From positions 1-64,000 of the forward strand of contig NZ_FQXE01000003.1 in NCBI RefSeq assembly GCF_900129885.1: a stretch of 64,000 bases of DNA, read 5' to 3'. The stretch's first letter is position 1, and each line of letters starts with the position of its first letter. Source of the DNA: Pollutimonas bauzanensis. Its GTDB lineage: Bacteria > Pseudomonadota > Gammaproteobacteria > Burkholderiales > Burkholderiaceae_B. Made by a program: the position numbers and the translations under genes. Shown piece by piece: positions 17,266 through 25,391 of the stretch. Below the pieces are notes generated by a model. It was not told the origin of the DNA. It did not search any database and saw only the letters and a program-made list of their open reading frames with translations.

Positions 17266-18200
17266 TCTGCCATCCACGATTCTGGCTGCGGGTCATCGCG
17301 ATGCTGTGCCTGGTTCTGGAACCGGCGACGGCATGGGCCGAAACGCTGGTCGCGCGCCAGTCCGCGCAGATTCCGCAGCAGGTGCTGCGTGTGATCAGCC
17401 TGGACGATCTCAGCTCGGAGTTGTTGTTGTCTCTCGGTATCGCGCCAGTCGCGGTGGCCAATCTCGACGGTTATCGCCGTTATGTCCGGATCGGCAGTGA
17501 GCGTCTCGCGGACAGCGTGTCGCTCGGGAGTCCGCAGCAGCCCAACCTCGAGGCGATTGCGCGGCTCAAGCCCGATCTTGTTGTCGGCGTGTCCTACTTG
17601 CATCTGCAGTTGTTCAAACGTCTCGACGCGTTGGCGCCCACATTGATTTTCAATGTATCGCTCGCCCCGGCGTCTTGGGGTGGCGTGGCATTGGGAGAAT
17701 CCATGCTGACGCGCCTGGGCGAACTGACCGGACGTCGGGCGCAGGCCATGCAGGCCATTGAGAAGTCGCGCGCGGCGATGGCGCGTGCACGCTCGGCGAT
17801 ACGCGACCGAGGCCTGGCGGGCCGGCCGATGGCGGCGTTGTACCCGCTGTCGCGCGAGGGGTCGTTCATTGTGTCGAACCGGCAGGCCCTGATCGTCAGC
17901 GTGCTCAACCGGCTGGGAATCATGGAGCCCTGGCGCCTGGACTCCGCCTACAGCCTGCACCGGCGCATCGGTTTGCGCGATCTCGCGGCCCAGGCCGACC
18001 TGACGGTGCTGTTCATCGGTGGTCAGGAGGGCACGCCGATGTTCGCCACGCCGATATGGAAGGCCTTGCCTGTTGCCCGCAGCGGTCGCGTGGCTTTTCT
18101 GCCGACGCCATATTGGACTTTCGGCGGCCCCTTGTCCGTGGTGCACCTGGCCGACCAGATTGCCGACGCGGTATTGTCCATGCCTGGCGTGCCGCGATGA
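17262..18200 (+). CDS. fhuD: Periplasmic iron-siderophore binding protein, FhuD-like
   Basis: Delivers the ferric siderophore to FhuB. The 312-residue precursor starts with a signal peptide ending near AWA-E (about residue 26) and lacks a lipoprotein cysteine. The class III binding-protein fold is shown by RVISLDDLSSELLLSLGIAPVAVA, the NLEAIARLKPDLVVG motif and the C-terminal GRVAFLP segment. The ATG overlaps the fhuB stop. This gene is only the last third of a much longer out-of-frame open stretch beginning at 15294, which is not real. Confidence 0.92.
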   Translation: MICHPRFWLRVIAMLCLVLEPATAWAETLVARQSAQIPQQVLRVISLDDLSSELLLSLGIAPVAVANLDGYRRYVRIGSERLADSVSLGSPQQPNLEAIARLKPDLVVGVSYLHLQLFKRLDALAPTLIFNVSLAPASWGGVALGESMLTRLGELTGRRAQAMQAIEKSRAAMARARSAIRDRGLAGRPMAALYPLSREGSFIVSNRQALIVSVLNRLGIMEPWRLDSAYSLHRRIGLRDLAAQADLTVLFIGGQEGTPMFATPIWKALPVARSGRVAFLPTPYWTFGGPLSVVHLADQIADAVLSMPGVPR

Positions 18201-18285
18201 AATGGCGCAACCGTTCAGGGCTTTCGGCCATGAGCCTAGGCGCAAGCGGCGAGGTCAAGCGAGAGCAGCGGCCAGGTGGCCGGCC

Positions 18286-19032
18286 ATGATCGCCGCGCTG
18301 GCCCCCTTGTTCGTCGGCGACTTCACACATTATCGCGATGCGCTTGTATTGCGCGACGACGCACGCCCTTCGATACCGCTACGCGATCTGCAGAAGCATG
18401 AAGGGTTCGAGCGCGTGCTGCGCGAATACGGCGTCGACTATCCCGATGGCGACCGCCGTGCGCTGGCTTCCGAGTGGTCCAAGCTGTACTTTATTCGTCT
18501 GCTGCCGCCGGTGCTGGCAGCGGCCATCATGCTGGATCGCCGGCTTTCGCTGGACGTCGACAGGATCGAGATCGTGCTGGGAGCGCGTGCGGAGCCGCTC
18601 GCATTCAAACTGCCGGATGCGGGAGACGTTTGTGTGCCAACCCTCGGCGATCCGTTCGCCGCATTCGTGCCGCTGCTCGATCATCACCTGGAACCCATGA
18701 TCAACGCATGGGCCCGGCACTCGAAGTTGTCGCCCCGGGTGTTCTGGAGCAATGCAGGCAATTATTTCGAATGGCTGGTCAATGCGTTGACGGCCCGGGC
18801 GAGCGCGGATCAGGTCGCCCCCGCACGTGCCATTCTGGCTTCGCCGCATCGTCCCGACGGTCGGCCCAATCGCCTGTTCCGGCCGTTGCGTTATATCGAT
18901 CAGGACGTGAACACGCCATGGCGTCAGCGGCGGGTGTGCTGTGTGCGTTACCTGTTGCCCGGGATGGCGCTCTGTGCGAATTGTCCTTTATGCAAACACG
19001 CGCCCGCGCCCGGAATCGTGCCGCGGGCGTAG
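18286..19032 (+). CDS. fhuF: Ferric iron reductase FhuF-like, [2Fe-2S] protein
   Basis: FhuF proteins reduce siderophore-bound ferric iron in the cytoplasm so that the metal is released. The C-terminus carries CC-x10-C-x2-C (RRVCCVRYLLPGMALCANC), the unusual cluster-binding pattern of E. coli FhuF. The central VFWSNAGNYFEWLV matches the IWSNTGY element of the family. The ATG at 18286 with AGGTGG upstream gives 248 residues; an ATG at 18202, just after the fhuD stop, would give 276. E. coli FhuF has 262, so length does not settle the start. Confidence 0.88.
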   Translation: MIAALAPLFVGDFTHYRDALVLRDDARPSIPLRDLQKHEGFERVLREYGVDYPDGDRRALASEWSKLYFIRLLPPVLAAAIMLDRRLSLDVDRIEIVLGARAEPLAFKLPDAGDVCVPTLGDPFAAFVPLLDHHLEPMINAWARHSKLSPRVFWSNAGNYFEWLVNALTARASADQVAPARAILASPHRPDGRPNRLFRPLRYIDQDVNTPWRQRRVCCVRYLLPGMALCANCPLCKHAPAPGIVPRA

Positions 19033-19057
19033 CAAATTGCGCAGGCAGGACTTGCGC

Positions 19058-19873
19058 TCACCTGACGTAGGAGAGCGCCGAGCCGTCTTGCGGATGCGCG
19101 ATCACACCCATAGGAATGCCATAAATCGATTCGAGCGTGTCGCTGCGCAGCAGCTCCGCAGGGCTGCCCTGGGCCAGTAGCTCGCCGCTGTGCAGGGCCA
19201 CCAGATGGTCGCAGTAGCGCGCCGCCATATTGATGTCGTGCAGTACGACCAGCACACCCAGGCCCAGGTCGCGGCTCAGTGTCCGGACCAGGGCGAGCAC
19301 GTCCACCTGATGGGCGATATCGAGGGCGGAAGTGGGCTCATCGAGCAGCAGATAGCGGCTGTCCTGGGCGAGCAGCATGGCCAGCCAGACTCGTTGGCGT
19401 TCGCCGCCCGAAAGACTGTCTACCCAGCGGTCCGCGTATTGGTCGACATCGGCCCGTTTCATGGCCCGAGCGATTGCGGCATGATCCTCGTCGCCGAATC
19501 TGCCCAAGGCGCCATGCCAAGGGTAGCGCCCATAGCCGACGAGCTCACGGACCGTCAGCCCTTCCACAGGGGGGAGTTGTTGCGGCAGGTAGGCCACCCG
19601 CCTGGCAAAGTCGCGATCGCTCCAGGACGCCAGGGCTTTGCCGTCCAGGCTCGCCTGGCCGCCGGTGGCGGCTTGCTGGCGTGCCAGGATCTTGATCAGC
19701 GTGGACTTGCCGGAACCGTTGTGGCCGATCAATCCGACCACCTTGCCGGCAGGGATATCCAATGAAAGCGGTTTCAACAGCGGGCGTCCGGAAACGGTGA
19801 AGCTGAGGGCGTCGAGTTCGAACATGGGACAGGGCTGAAGCGCGGTGAGCCTGAGACCAGGCAAGACCGTCAT
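19058..19873 (-). CDS. fhuC: Iron-siderophore ABC importer ATPase, FhuC-like
   Basis: Powers FhuB. It is very similar to E. coli FhuC along its length: Walker A GHNGSGKST, the VAYLPQQLPP and GRYPWHGALGRFG segments, signature LSGGERQRVWLAMLLAQDSR, Walker B YLLLDEPTSALD and the H-loop VLHDINMAARYCDHLVAL. It lies on the strand opposite to fhuB-fhuD-fhuF and converges with fhuF, 25 bases apart, so it needs its own promoter. The ATG at 19873 has a TAGGTAGA upstream; ATG 19825 (MFELDALSF) is an alternative closer to the domain edge. Confidence 0.92.
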   Translation of the reverse strand: MTVLPGLRLTALQPCPMFELDALSFTVSGRPLLKPLSLDIPAGKVVGLIGHNGSGKSTLIKILARQQAATGGQASLDGKALASWSDRDFARRVAYLPQQLPPVEGLTVRELVGYGRYPWHGALGRFGDEDHAAIARAMKRADVDQYADRWVDSLSGGERQRVWLAMLLAQDSRYLLLDEPTSALDIAHQVDVLALVRTLSRDLGLGVLVVLHDINMAARYCDHLVALHSGELLAQGSPAELLRSDTLESIYGIPMGVIAHPQDGSALSYVR

Positions 19874-19959
19874 TCTACCTATCTTTGCACGGCTTTACCC
19901 TTGCGGCCGACGTTGCGATCGAGCTCCTGGCGGTGCCGCCGCTTTCAGCTTGCGCCGCG

Positions 19960-20172
19960 CAGCTCAAGGGCACGGGAGAGCGCGGCGCCTCTACCAACGA
20001 AAAGACCGCGCTGTGCCGGGAGTCGGGTATTGACGGGAAACAGGGGAGCCAACGTGGTCCTGGATTCCATAGGCGGCGAACACAGTGAAACCGCCCTGCG
20101 CAATCTTGACTGGCACGGCAGGTTGCGCAAGGTCGTCGTCCTTTCCTGGCAGGCGATCGCCAAGTCCGCCGA
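19960..20172 (+). pseudogene. Remnant of a zinc-independent quinone oxidoreductase (MDR) gene
   Basis: In one frame (about 19975-20035) the translation gives ASTNEKTALCRESGID, and in the next frame (20033-20172) TGNRGANVVLDSIGG followed by LRNLDWHGRL. Together they match the ordered middle part of the NAD(P)H-binding domain of quinone oxidoreductases (SxxEKxxLCRExGAD ... GRGANVVxDxVGG ... LxxLxWxGRL). The pieces are frameshifted, and both the N- and C-terminal parts are missing. The 306-base interval 19874-20179 holds nothing else that I recognise. Confidence 0.6.
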
Positions 20173-20179
20173 CAGCCTC

Positions 20180-20941
20180 CTAGGTCATCAGCCAGCCGCC
20201 GGCCACATCCAGAACCTGGCCGGTGACAAAGGCCGCCTGCGCGGATGCCAGAAACAGGCAGGCGTCGGCGACCTCTTGCGGGGTGCCCAGCCGGCCCAGC
20301 GCCGTGACCCGCGTCACGGCATCATTGATTTCCTGGGGGACGGTCTTCAGCAAAGGGGTGCTGATGCGCCCGGGCGCCAGGGCGTTGACCGTGATGTCGT
20401 ATTCGCCCAATTCCGCCGCCCAGTGGCGCGTCAGGCCGATCAGCCCGGCCTTGGTCGCGGCGTAATGCGCCGCGACGATGTCGCAATAGGCCTTGCCGGC
20501 GACGGAGGACATATTGATGACCCGGCCCTGCCTTTTGTCCATCATGTGAGGCGCCGCCAGGTGGGTCATGTAGAACACGCTGTTCAGATTGACCGATACC
20601 ACGGTTTCCCATTCCTTGGGCGGCATCTCCCAGACCCTCAGGGCCTTGCCCTGGGTCTTGGGCGAAATGCCGACGTTATTGACCAGGATGTCGGCCCCGC
20701 CCAGCGCCGCCGAGATGGTGTCGTAGGCGGCTTTGCATTCATCGAAGCTGGATACGTTGGCGTTGGCGTACTTGGCCCGATGGCCCGCCGCCTGGAGCGC
20801 AGCCTCGCGCTCGGCGCCCGACCTGGCATCCAGGTCTATCAGACCGACGCTGGCGCCTTCGGCCGCCAGCGCCTGCACGATCGCCGAGCCGATGCCGCCC
20901 AGGGCCCCGGTGACGATGGCCACCTGATTGGCGAATCTCAT
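20180..20941 (-). CDS. Short-chain dehydrogenase/reductase (FabG-like)
   Basis: NAD(P)H-dependent oxidoreductase of the classical SDR family, 253 residues. It shows the cofactor motif TGALGGIG (about 12-19), the NNVG motif, the catalytic Ser in MSSVAG and the YxxxK pair in AHYAATKAG, and ends with AFVTGQVLDVAGGW. Asp after the second strand (LIDLDAR) favours NAD(H). The ATG overlaps the quinone oxidoreductase stop by one base (TAATG). It is the last gene of the minus-strand transporter operon, so it probably acts on the imported substrate or an early product. Confidence 0.9.
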   Translation of the reverse strand: MRFANQVAIVTGALGGIGSAIVQALAAEGASVGLIDLDARSGAEREAALQAAGHRAKYANANVSSFDECKAAYDTISAALGGADILVNNVGISPKTQGKALRVWEMPPKEWETVVSVNLNSVFYMTHLAAPHMMDKRQGRVINMSSVAGKAYCDIVAAHYAATKAGLIGLTRHWAAELGEYDITVNALAPGRISTPLLKTVPQEINDAVTRVTALGRLGTPQEVADACLFLASAQAAFVTGQVLDVAGGWLMT

Positions 20942-21939
20942 TATCGCTCCTTGACTTTCAGGACTATCTTGCCGATGTGCCTGCTGCTTTCCATCAGCTC
21001 GTGGGCCTTGCCGGCCTCGGCCAGCGCAAAGGTGGAATGGATGATGGGCAGGCACTTGCCTTGCGCCATCAGCGGAAATACGTGTTCGACCAGCGACAGG
21101 GCGATCTGGCCTTTGTCTTCGTCCGAGCGCGGGCGCAGGGTGGAGCCCGTGAACACCAGGCGCTTGATCATGATGGGCATGGCATCGATGCTGTCCTTGC
21201 TGCCTTCCAGGAAAGCGATCTGCACCAGGCGCCCGTTTAGCGCCAGGGTATGGATGTTCTTGTTGATATATTTGCCGCCGACCATATCGAGGATGACGTC
21301 CATGCCGTAATTGCCGGTAGTCCGCATGGCGACGGACTGGAAATCCTGTTCTTTGTACAAGATGGCATGCGCGGCGCCGGCCTTGATGCAGGCGTCGGCC
21401 TTTTCCTGGCTGCCGACGGTGGTCCAGACCTCGGCGCCGAACGCATGGGCCAGCTGGATGGCGGTCAGGCCGATGCCGCTGGATCCGCCGTGGACCAGGA
21501 ACTTCTCGCCGGCTTGCAGCTTGGCGCGTTCGAAGAGATTGGTCCAGACGGTGAAATAGTTTTCCGGTATGCAGGCGGCGGCGCGCAGGTCCATGCCTGC
21601 GGGCACGGGCAGGCAGTGGCGTTCATCGGCCAGGCAGTATTCGGCGTAGCCGCCTCCCGGGGTCAGGGCGCATACCAGCTCGCCGACCTGCCGCTCCTTG
21701 GCGTCGGGCCCGAGCGCGACTATCCTGCCCGAGACCTCCAGCCCCAGATAGGGCGACGCGCCTGGCGGCGGCGGGTAGGACCCGGACCGTTGCAGGACAT
21801 CCGGGCGATTGACGCCGGCGTATTCCACCTCGATGAGGACTTGCCTGCCTGTCGGCGGGGTTTGCCCGCGTAGGGCGATCTTCATGCAGCCGGGCGAACC
21901 GCCCTGGCCGTGGTCGATGAATCTGAAGCTTGGGGACAT
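20941..21939 (-). CDS. NAD(P)H:quinone oxidoreductase, PIG3-type MDR enzyme
   Basis: A 332-residue zinc-independent medium-chain reductase. It has the N-terminal GroES-like domain (VEYAGVNRPDVLQRSGSYPPPPGASP), the LVHGGSSGIG nucleotide-binding motif, and the PIG3-type C-terminus with LVFTGSTLRPRSDEDKGQIA. It likely reduces an activated C=C bond or a quinone. The chosen ATG at 21937-21939 gives the full family length. The gene lies 20 bases behind livF in the same operon. Confidence 0.88.
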   Translation of the reverse strand: MSPSFRFIDHGQGGSPGCMKIALRGQTPPTGRQVLIEVEYAGVNRPDVLQRSGSYPPPPGASPYLGLEVSGRIVALGPDAKERQVGELVCALTPGGGYAEYCLADERHCLPVPAGMDLRAAACIPENYFTVWTNLFERAKLQAGEKFLVHGGSSGIGLTAIQLAHAFGAEVWTTVGSQEKADACIKAGAAHAILYKEQDFQSVAMRTTGNYGMDVILDMVGGKYINKNIHTLALNGRLVQIAFLEGSKDSIDAMPIMIKRLVFTGSTLRPRSDEDKGQIALSLVEHVFPLMAQGKCLPIIHSTFALAEAGKAHELMESSRHIGKIVLKVKER

Positions 21940-21959
21940 AGTGCAGTACCTATAAGAAA

Positions 21960-22664
21960 TCAGTGCCCGAGATAGGCCTTTCTGATGTGCGGATCGCTCA
22001 GCAGCTCCTGGCCGGTTCCGCTCAGGATGATGGCGCCGTTTTCCAGGACATAGCCGCGGTCGGCCAGGCGCAAGGTTTGGAAAACGTTCTGTTCCACCAG
22101 CAGGACCGTGACGCCGTGCTCGATGACGTTGCGGATGACGCCAAACATTTGCTGCACCAGGATGGGCGACAGGCCCAGCGAAGGCTCGTCGAAGATCAGC
22201 AGCCTGGGGTCCGACATCATGCCGCGCGCGATGGCGACCATCTGCTGCTCGCCCCCGGACAGCGAGCCGGCCAGCTGGTTCAGGCGCTCTTTGACGCGCG
22301 GGAAGATCTCCAGCACTTCTTCCATTTTGCGCTGGACGATAGGCCGCGCGGCCCGCTTGTAGGAGCCCATGATCAGGTTGTCTTTCACCGTGAAGTTCGG
22401 GAACAGCTGCCGTCCTTCCGGAACCATGGTGATGCCGGCGTCCACGATGGCGAACGGAGTCTTGTTGGTCAGGTCCTCGCCATCGAAGCTGACATGGCCC
22501 GCCATGGTCGGGATCACGCCGCACAGCGTCTTGAGCGTCGTGGTCTTGCCGGCGCCGTTGGCGCCGATCAGGGTGACGATTTCGCCTTGCTTGACTTCAA
22601 AGTCCAGGCCGTTGAGGATCTGGGTCTTTCCGTATCCGGAACATAGATTTGACACTTTAAGCAT
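21960..22664 (-). CDS. livF: Branched-chain-type ABC importer ATPase LivF
   Basis: Second ATPase of a HAAT-type importer, 234 residues. Walker A GANGAGKTT, signature LSGGEQQMVAIARGM, Walker B LLIFDEPSLGLSP and the H-loop LLVEQNVFQTL are all intact. The C-terminus SDPHIRKAYLGH is typical of LivF. It overlaps the end of the livM-livG fusion gene by eight bases. Confidence 0.94.
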   Translation of the reverse strand: MLKVSNLCSGYGKTQILNGLDFEVKQGEIVTLIGANGAGKTTTLKTLCGVIPTMAGHVSFDGEDLTNKTPFAIVDAGITMVPEGRQLFPNFTVKDNLIMGSYKRAARPIVQRKMEEVLEIFPRVKERLNQLAGSLSGGEQQMVAIARGMMSDPRLLIFDEPSLGLSPILVQQMFGVIRNVIEHGVTVLLVEQNVFQTLRLADRGYVLENGAIILSGTGQELLSDPHIRKAYLGH

Positions 22665-24438
22665 CGCTGTACTCCTTGCCCAGGTATGCTTCGATGACCG
22701 CTGGGTTTTCGACCACGTCCCGGGGCGCGCCGCTGGTCAGGACTTTGCCTTCGTTGATGACGATGATGCGGTCCGACAGCGCCATGGTGGCCTGCATCAT
22801 GTGTTCGATCAGCAGGATCGATACTCCCGAAGCGCGGATGCGGCGTATCATCTGGACGGCTTTTTCGATGTCGGTCGGGTTCAGGCCGGCCATGACTTCG
22901 TCGAGCAGCAGTATCTTCGGCCGGGTCGCCAGCGCGCGGGCCACCTCCAGGCGCTTCATGCCGCCCACCGTCAGATTGCGCGCCTCGGTATTCAGGTAGC
23001 GCAGCAGGTCGGTCTGTTCGGCCACGTCCAGCGCGATCTGCTCGGCTTCGTCGCGATCGGAAGTGCCAATGAACGCGCCCAGCATGATGTTTTCCAGCAC
23101 CGTCAGGCCGGTGAACGGCTGGGCGGTCTGGAATGTGCGGCCCAGGCCGCTGTGCGCGAATTTGTCGGGTGTGTTGCAAGTGATCCAGTGGCCCTTTTTA
23201 TCGAGCATGGTGATATTGCCCTTGTCGGGCGCGAGGAAACCCGACAGCTGGTTGAAGACCGTGGTCTTGCCGGCGCCGTTGGGCCCTATCATGCCCAGGA
23301 TCTCATGTTCGTTCAGCGTCAGGGAGACGTTGTCGGTGGCGCGCAGGCCGCCGAAATTCTTGAACAGGTTTTCCGCCTTGAGCACGGGCTGGTTGGCCGT
23401 CAGGCCATGGCCTGATGACCGCCGCTGCTTGAATTCGCGCTTGGCCCGCGGCTTGCCCAGATAGGGCAGCCTGGCCATGAGCCTTTCCACCATCGGGCCA
23501 AACGCTCCCGCCAGGCCGCGTGGAATGGTCAGGACCACAATGACGAGGATCAGGCCGTAGATCAGGCCATGCATGCCGTTGCCGACGCCGCTGAGCCAGC
23601 CGCGCGCCAGTTCCGCGATGGGCAGGACCAGGAAGGTGCCGGCGATGGGGCCGGCGACGGTGCCCAGCCCGCCGATCAGCGCAAACATGGCGATCTGGAT
23701 GGACAAGTCCAGTGAAAACGCCGAGGCCGGGTCGACGAAGGTCAGGTAGGTGATGTGGAAAGTGCCGATGACGCTGGTCAGCATGGCGGAAATCACGGCG
23801 GCGCGGATTTTCATGTTGACGGTATGTATGCCCACCGCGCGGGCGGCATCCTCGCGTTCGCGGATGGCGATCAGGTAATAGCCCATGCGGGATTTGCGGA
23901 TATACCAGGACACCCACAGCACCAGCAGGAACAGGCAGAACGCGATGATCACATAGTTGACCTTTTCGCGGAAGACGATCCAGGTCCAGCCGATGTTCAG
24001 CGGCAGGCTGATGCCGCTGGAGCCGCCGGTCCAGCTTTCTTCATGGATCACCAGCAGGCGCACGACCTCCAGGATGGCGATCGTCGCCAGCGCGAAGAAG
24101 GGGCCCTTGAGCCTCAGCGTCGGGTAGCTGATGACAATCGCGACAGCGCCGGAAATCAGCGCGCCGGCTATCATGCCTATCCATGGCGTGATGCCGAAAC
24201 TCTGCGTCAGCAGCGTGGCGGTATAGCCGCCGATGCCATAGAACACGGCATGGCCCAGCGAAAGCTGGCCGGCATAGCCGCCTACGATGTTCCAGGCGAC
24301 GGACAGCGCGGAGAATACAAACAGCAGCACGAACAGGTTGGTCCAGAAAGCGCTGTGCAAGTACAAGGGGATGATGAACACGACGGCCAGCAGAATCAGG
24401 CTGACGTATGCCTTGGGGCTACGGAAATCAGGAAACAC
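22657..24438 (-). CDS. Fused LivM permease - LivG ATPase
   Basis: One 593-residue chain carries a LivM-type permease (residues about 1-315, with WNIVGGYAGQLSLGHAVFYGIGGY and ALIGGLGTVAGPIAGT) joined by a basic linker (KPRAKREFKQRRSSGHG) to a LivG-type ATPase. The ATPase part has Walker A GPNGAGKTT, signature region LTVGGMKRLEVARALA, Walker B ILLLDEVMAGLNP and H-loop LLIEHMM. Such fusions occur in some Burkholderiales transporters. With LivH, LivF and the binding protein it makes a complete importer. Confidence 0.93.
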   Translation of the reverse strand: MFPDFRSPKAYVSLILLAVVFIIPLYLHSAFWTNLFVLLFVFSALSVAWNIVGGYAGQLSLGHAVFYGIGGYTATLLTQSFGITPWIGMIAGALISGAVAIVISYPTLRLKGPFFALATIAILEVVRLLVIHEESWTGGSSGISLPLNIGWTWIVFREKVNYVIIAFCLFLLVLWVSWYIRKSRMGYYLIAIREREDAARAVGIHTVNMKIRAAVISAMLTSVIGTFHITYLTFVDPASAFSLDLSIQIAMFALIGGLGTVAGPIAGTFLVLPIAELARGWLSGVGNGMHGLIYGLILVIVVLTIPRGLAGAFGPMVERLMARLPYLGKPRAKREFKQRRSSGHGLTANQPVLKAENLFKNFGGLRATDNVSLTLNEHEILGMIGPNGAGKTTVFNQLSGFLAPDKGNITMLDKKGHWITCNTPDKFAHSGLGRTFQTAQPFTGLTVLENIMLGAFIGTSDRDEAEQIALDVAEQTDLLRYLNTEARNLTVGGMKRLEVARALATRPKILLLDEVMAGLNPTDIEKAVQMIRRIRASGVSILLIEHMMQATMALSDRIIVINEGKVLTSGAPRDVVENPAVIEAYLGKEYSDA

Positions 24439-24451
24439 GTATTACTCCTTG

Positions 24452-25318
24452 TTATTCTGTGCCAATGCCAAACAAGCCCGTTGGGCGCAGTACCAGAATC
24501 AGCAGGAAAATGCCGAAGTAGACGACTTCCTTCAAATCCGGAGCAATGTAGTAGCCAGCCAGGGTATCGACGACGCCGATGATCATGGAGCCGGCGACGG
24601 CGCCATACAGGCTGCCCATGCCGCCCAGCACCACGATGACGAAGGCGGTCAGCACGAAATAGGTTCCCACCGTCGGGAAAACAGGATACTGGGGCGCAAG
24701 CAGGCCGGCGGCGATGCCGACGAAGGCCGTGCCCAGGCCGAAAGCAATGACATAGACTGCGTTGACGTTCACGCCCATCAGCATGGCCGCGTAGCGGTGC
24801 TGGGCGACGGCGCGCAGGGCGCGGCCCAGGTAGCTGCGGTGCATGAACAGGTGCAGCAGGATGGCCAGGGCGATCGCGATCAGAAAAGTGTATAGCTGCC
24901 CGGTGACTATCGAATAGGAGCCGATGTTCACCGCGTTGGTGCCCAGCTCGACGGGCGCGCGCAAGACGTTGGCGCCGAAAACGACCAGCGCCAGATTCAT
25001 CAGGATGATGGAAATGCCGACAGTCGCGAAAATCTGGATATGCTCTTCCGCTTTCAACAAGGGCTGGATGATGATTTTCTGTGTCAGGGCGCCTAGCGCG
25101 AACAGGATGATCGTGATCGGAATGAGGCCAAGATAAGGGTGTATGCCGAAACGGTCTGCGATCAGGTAAATCAGGTACATGGCTATCATCAGGAATTCGC
25201 CGTGGGCGAAATTCACCACCCGCACCACCCCGAAAATCAGGGTCAGTCCAAGACTGATGATTGTGTAGGCTCCGCCCAGCAATAGGCCGTTAATGAGCAA
25301 CTGAATGAAAATTTCCAT
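24452..25318 (-). CDS. livH: Branched-chain-type ABC importer permease LivH
   Basis: Integral membrane protein of 288 residues with about eight hydrophobic segments. It starts with IQLLINGLLLGGAYTIISLGLTL and has the GVVRVVNFAHGEF element, both hallmarks of LivH; QHRYAAMLMGVNVNAVY and VVLGGMGSLYGAVAGS are the coupling regions. It lies 13 bases upstream of the fusion gene and 73 bases downstream of the binding-protein gene, separated by a strong stem-loop. Confidence 0.94.
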   Translation of the reverse strand: MEIFIQLLINGLLLGGAYTIISLGLTLIFGVVRVVNFAHGEFLMIAMYLIYLIADRFGIHPYLGLIPITIILFALGALTQKIIIQPLLKAEEHIQIFATVGISIILMNLALVVFGANVLRAPVELGTNAVNIGSYSIVTGQLYTFLIAIALAILLHLFMHRSYLGRALRAVAQHRYAAMLMGVNVNAVYVIAFGLGTAFVGIAAGLLAPQYPVFPTVGTYFVLTAFVIVVLGGMGSLYGAVAGSMIIGVVDTLAGYYIAPDLKEVVYFGIFLLILVLRPTGLFGIGTE

Positions 25319-25339
25319 TTAACAACCCTTTTAATATAA

Positions 25340-25377
25340 AGAAAGTCCGGGCATCGGCGGGGATGCCCGGACTTTCT
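25340..25377 (-). terminator. 16-bp stem-loop between binding-protein and permease genes
   Basis: Arms at 25340-25355 and 25362-25377 are perfectly complementary with a 6-base loop. On the minus strand the stem is followed by TTATATTAAAA, a weak T-rich tract. It probably works as a partial terminator or as a 3' stabiliser that lets the binding protein be made in excess over the membrane proteins. Confidence 0.7.
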
Positions 25378-25391
25378 GCCCGGCCTTGTGT

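Noticed and set aside
15294-18200. A 968-codon open frame on the plus strand
   Set aside because: Most of it is out of frame with a clear FhuB permease. Only the last 312 codons, from ATG 17262, form a real gene (fhuD).
19901-21310. A 469-codon plus-strand open frame across the SDR and quinone reductase genes
   Set aside because: Both minus-strand genes have complete catalytic motifs. Only the first part near 20033-20172 has real similarity, to a quinone oxidoreductase remnant.
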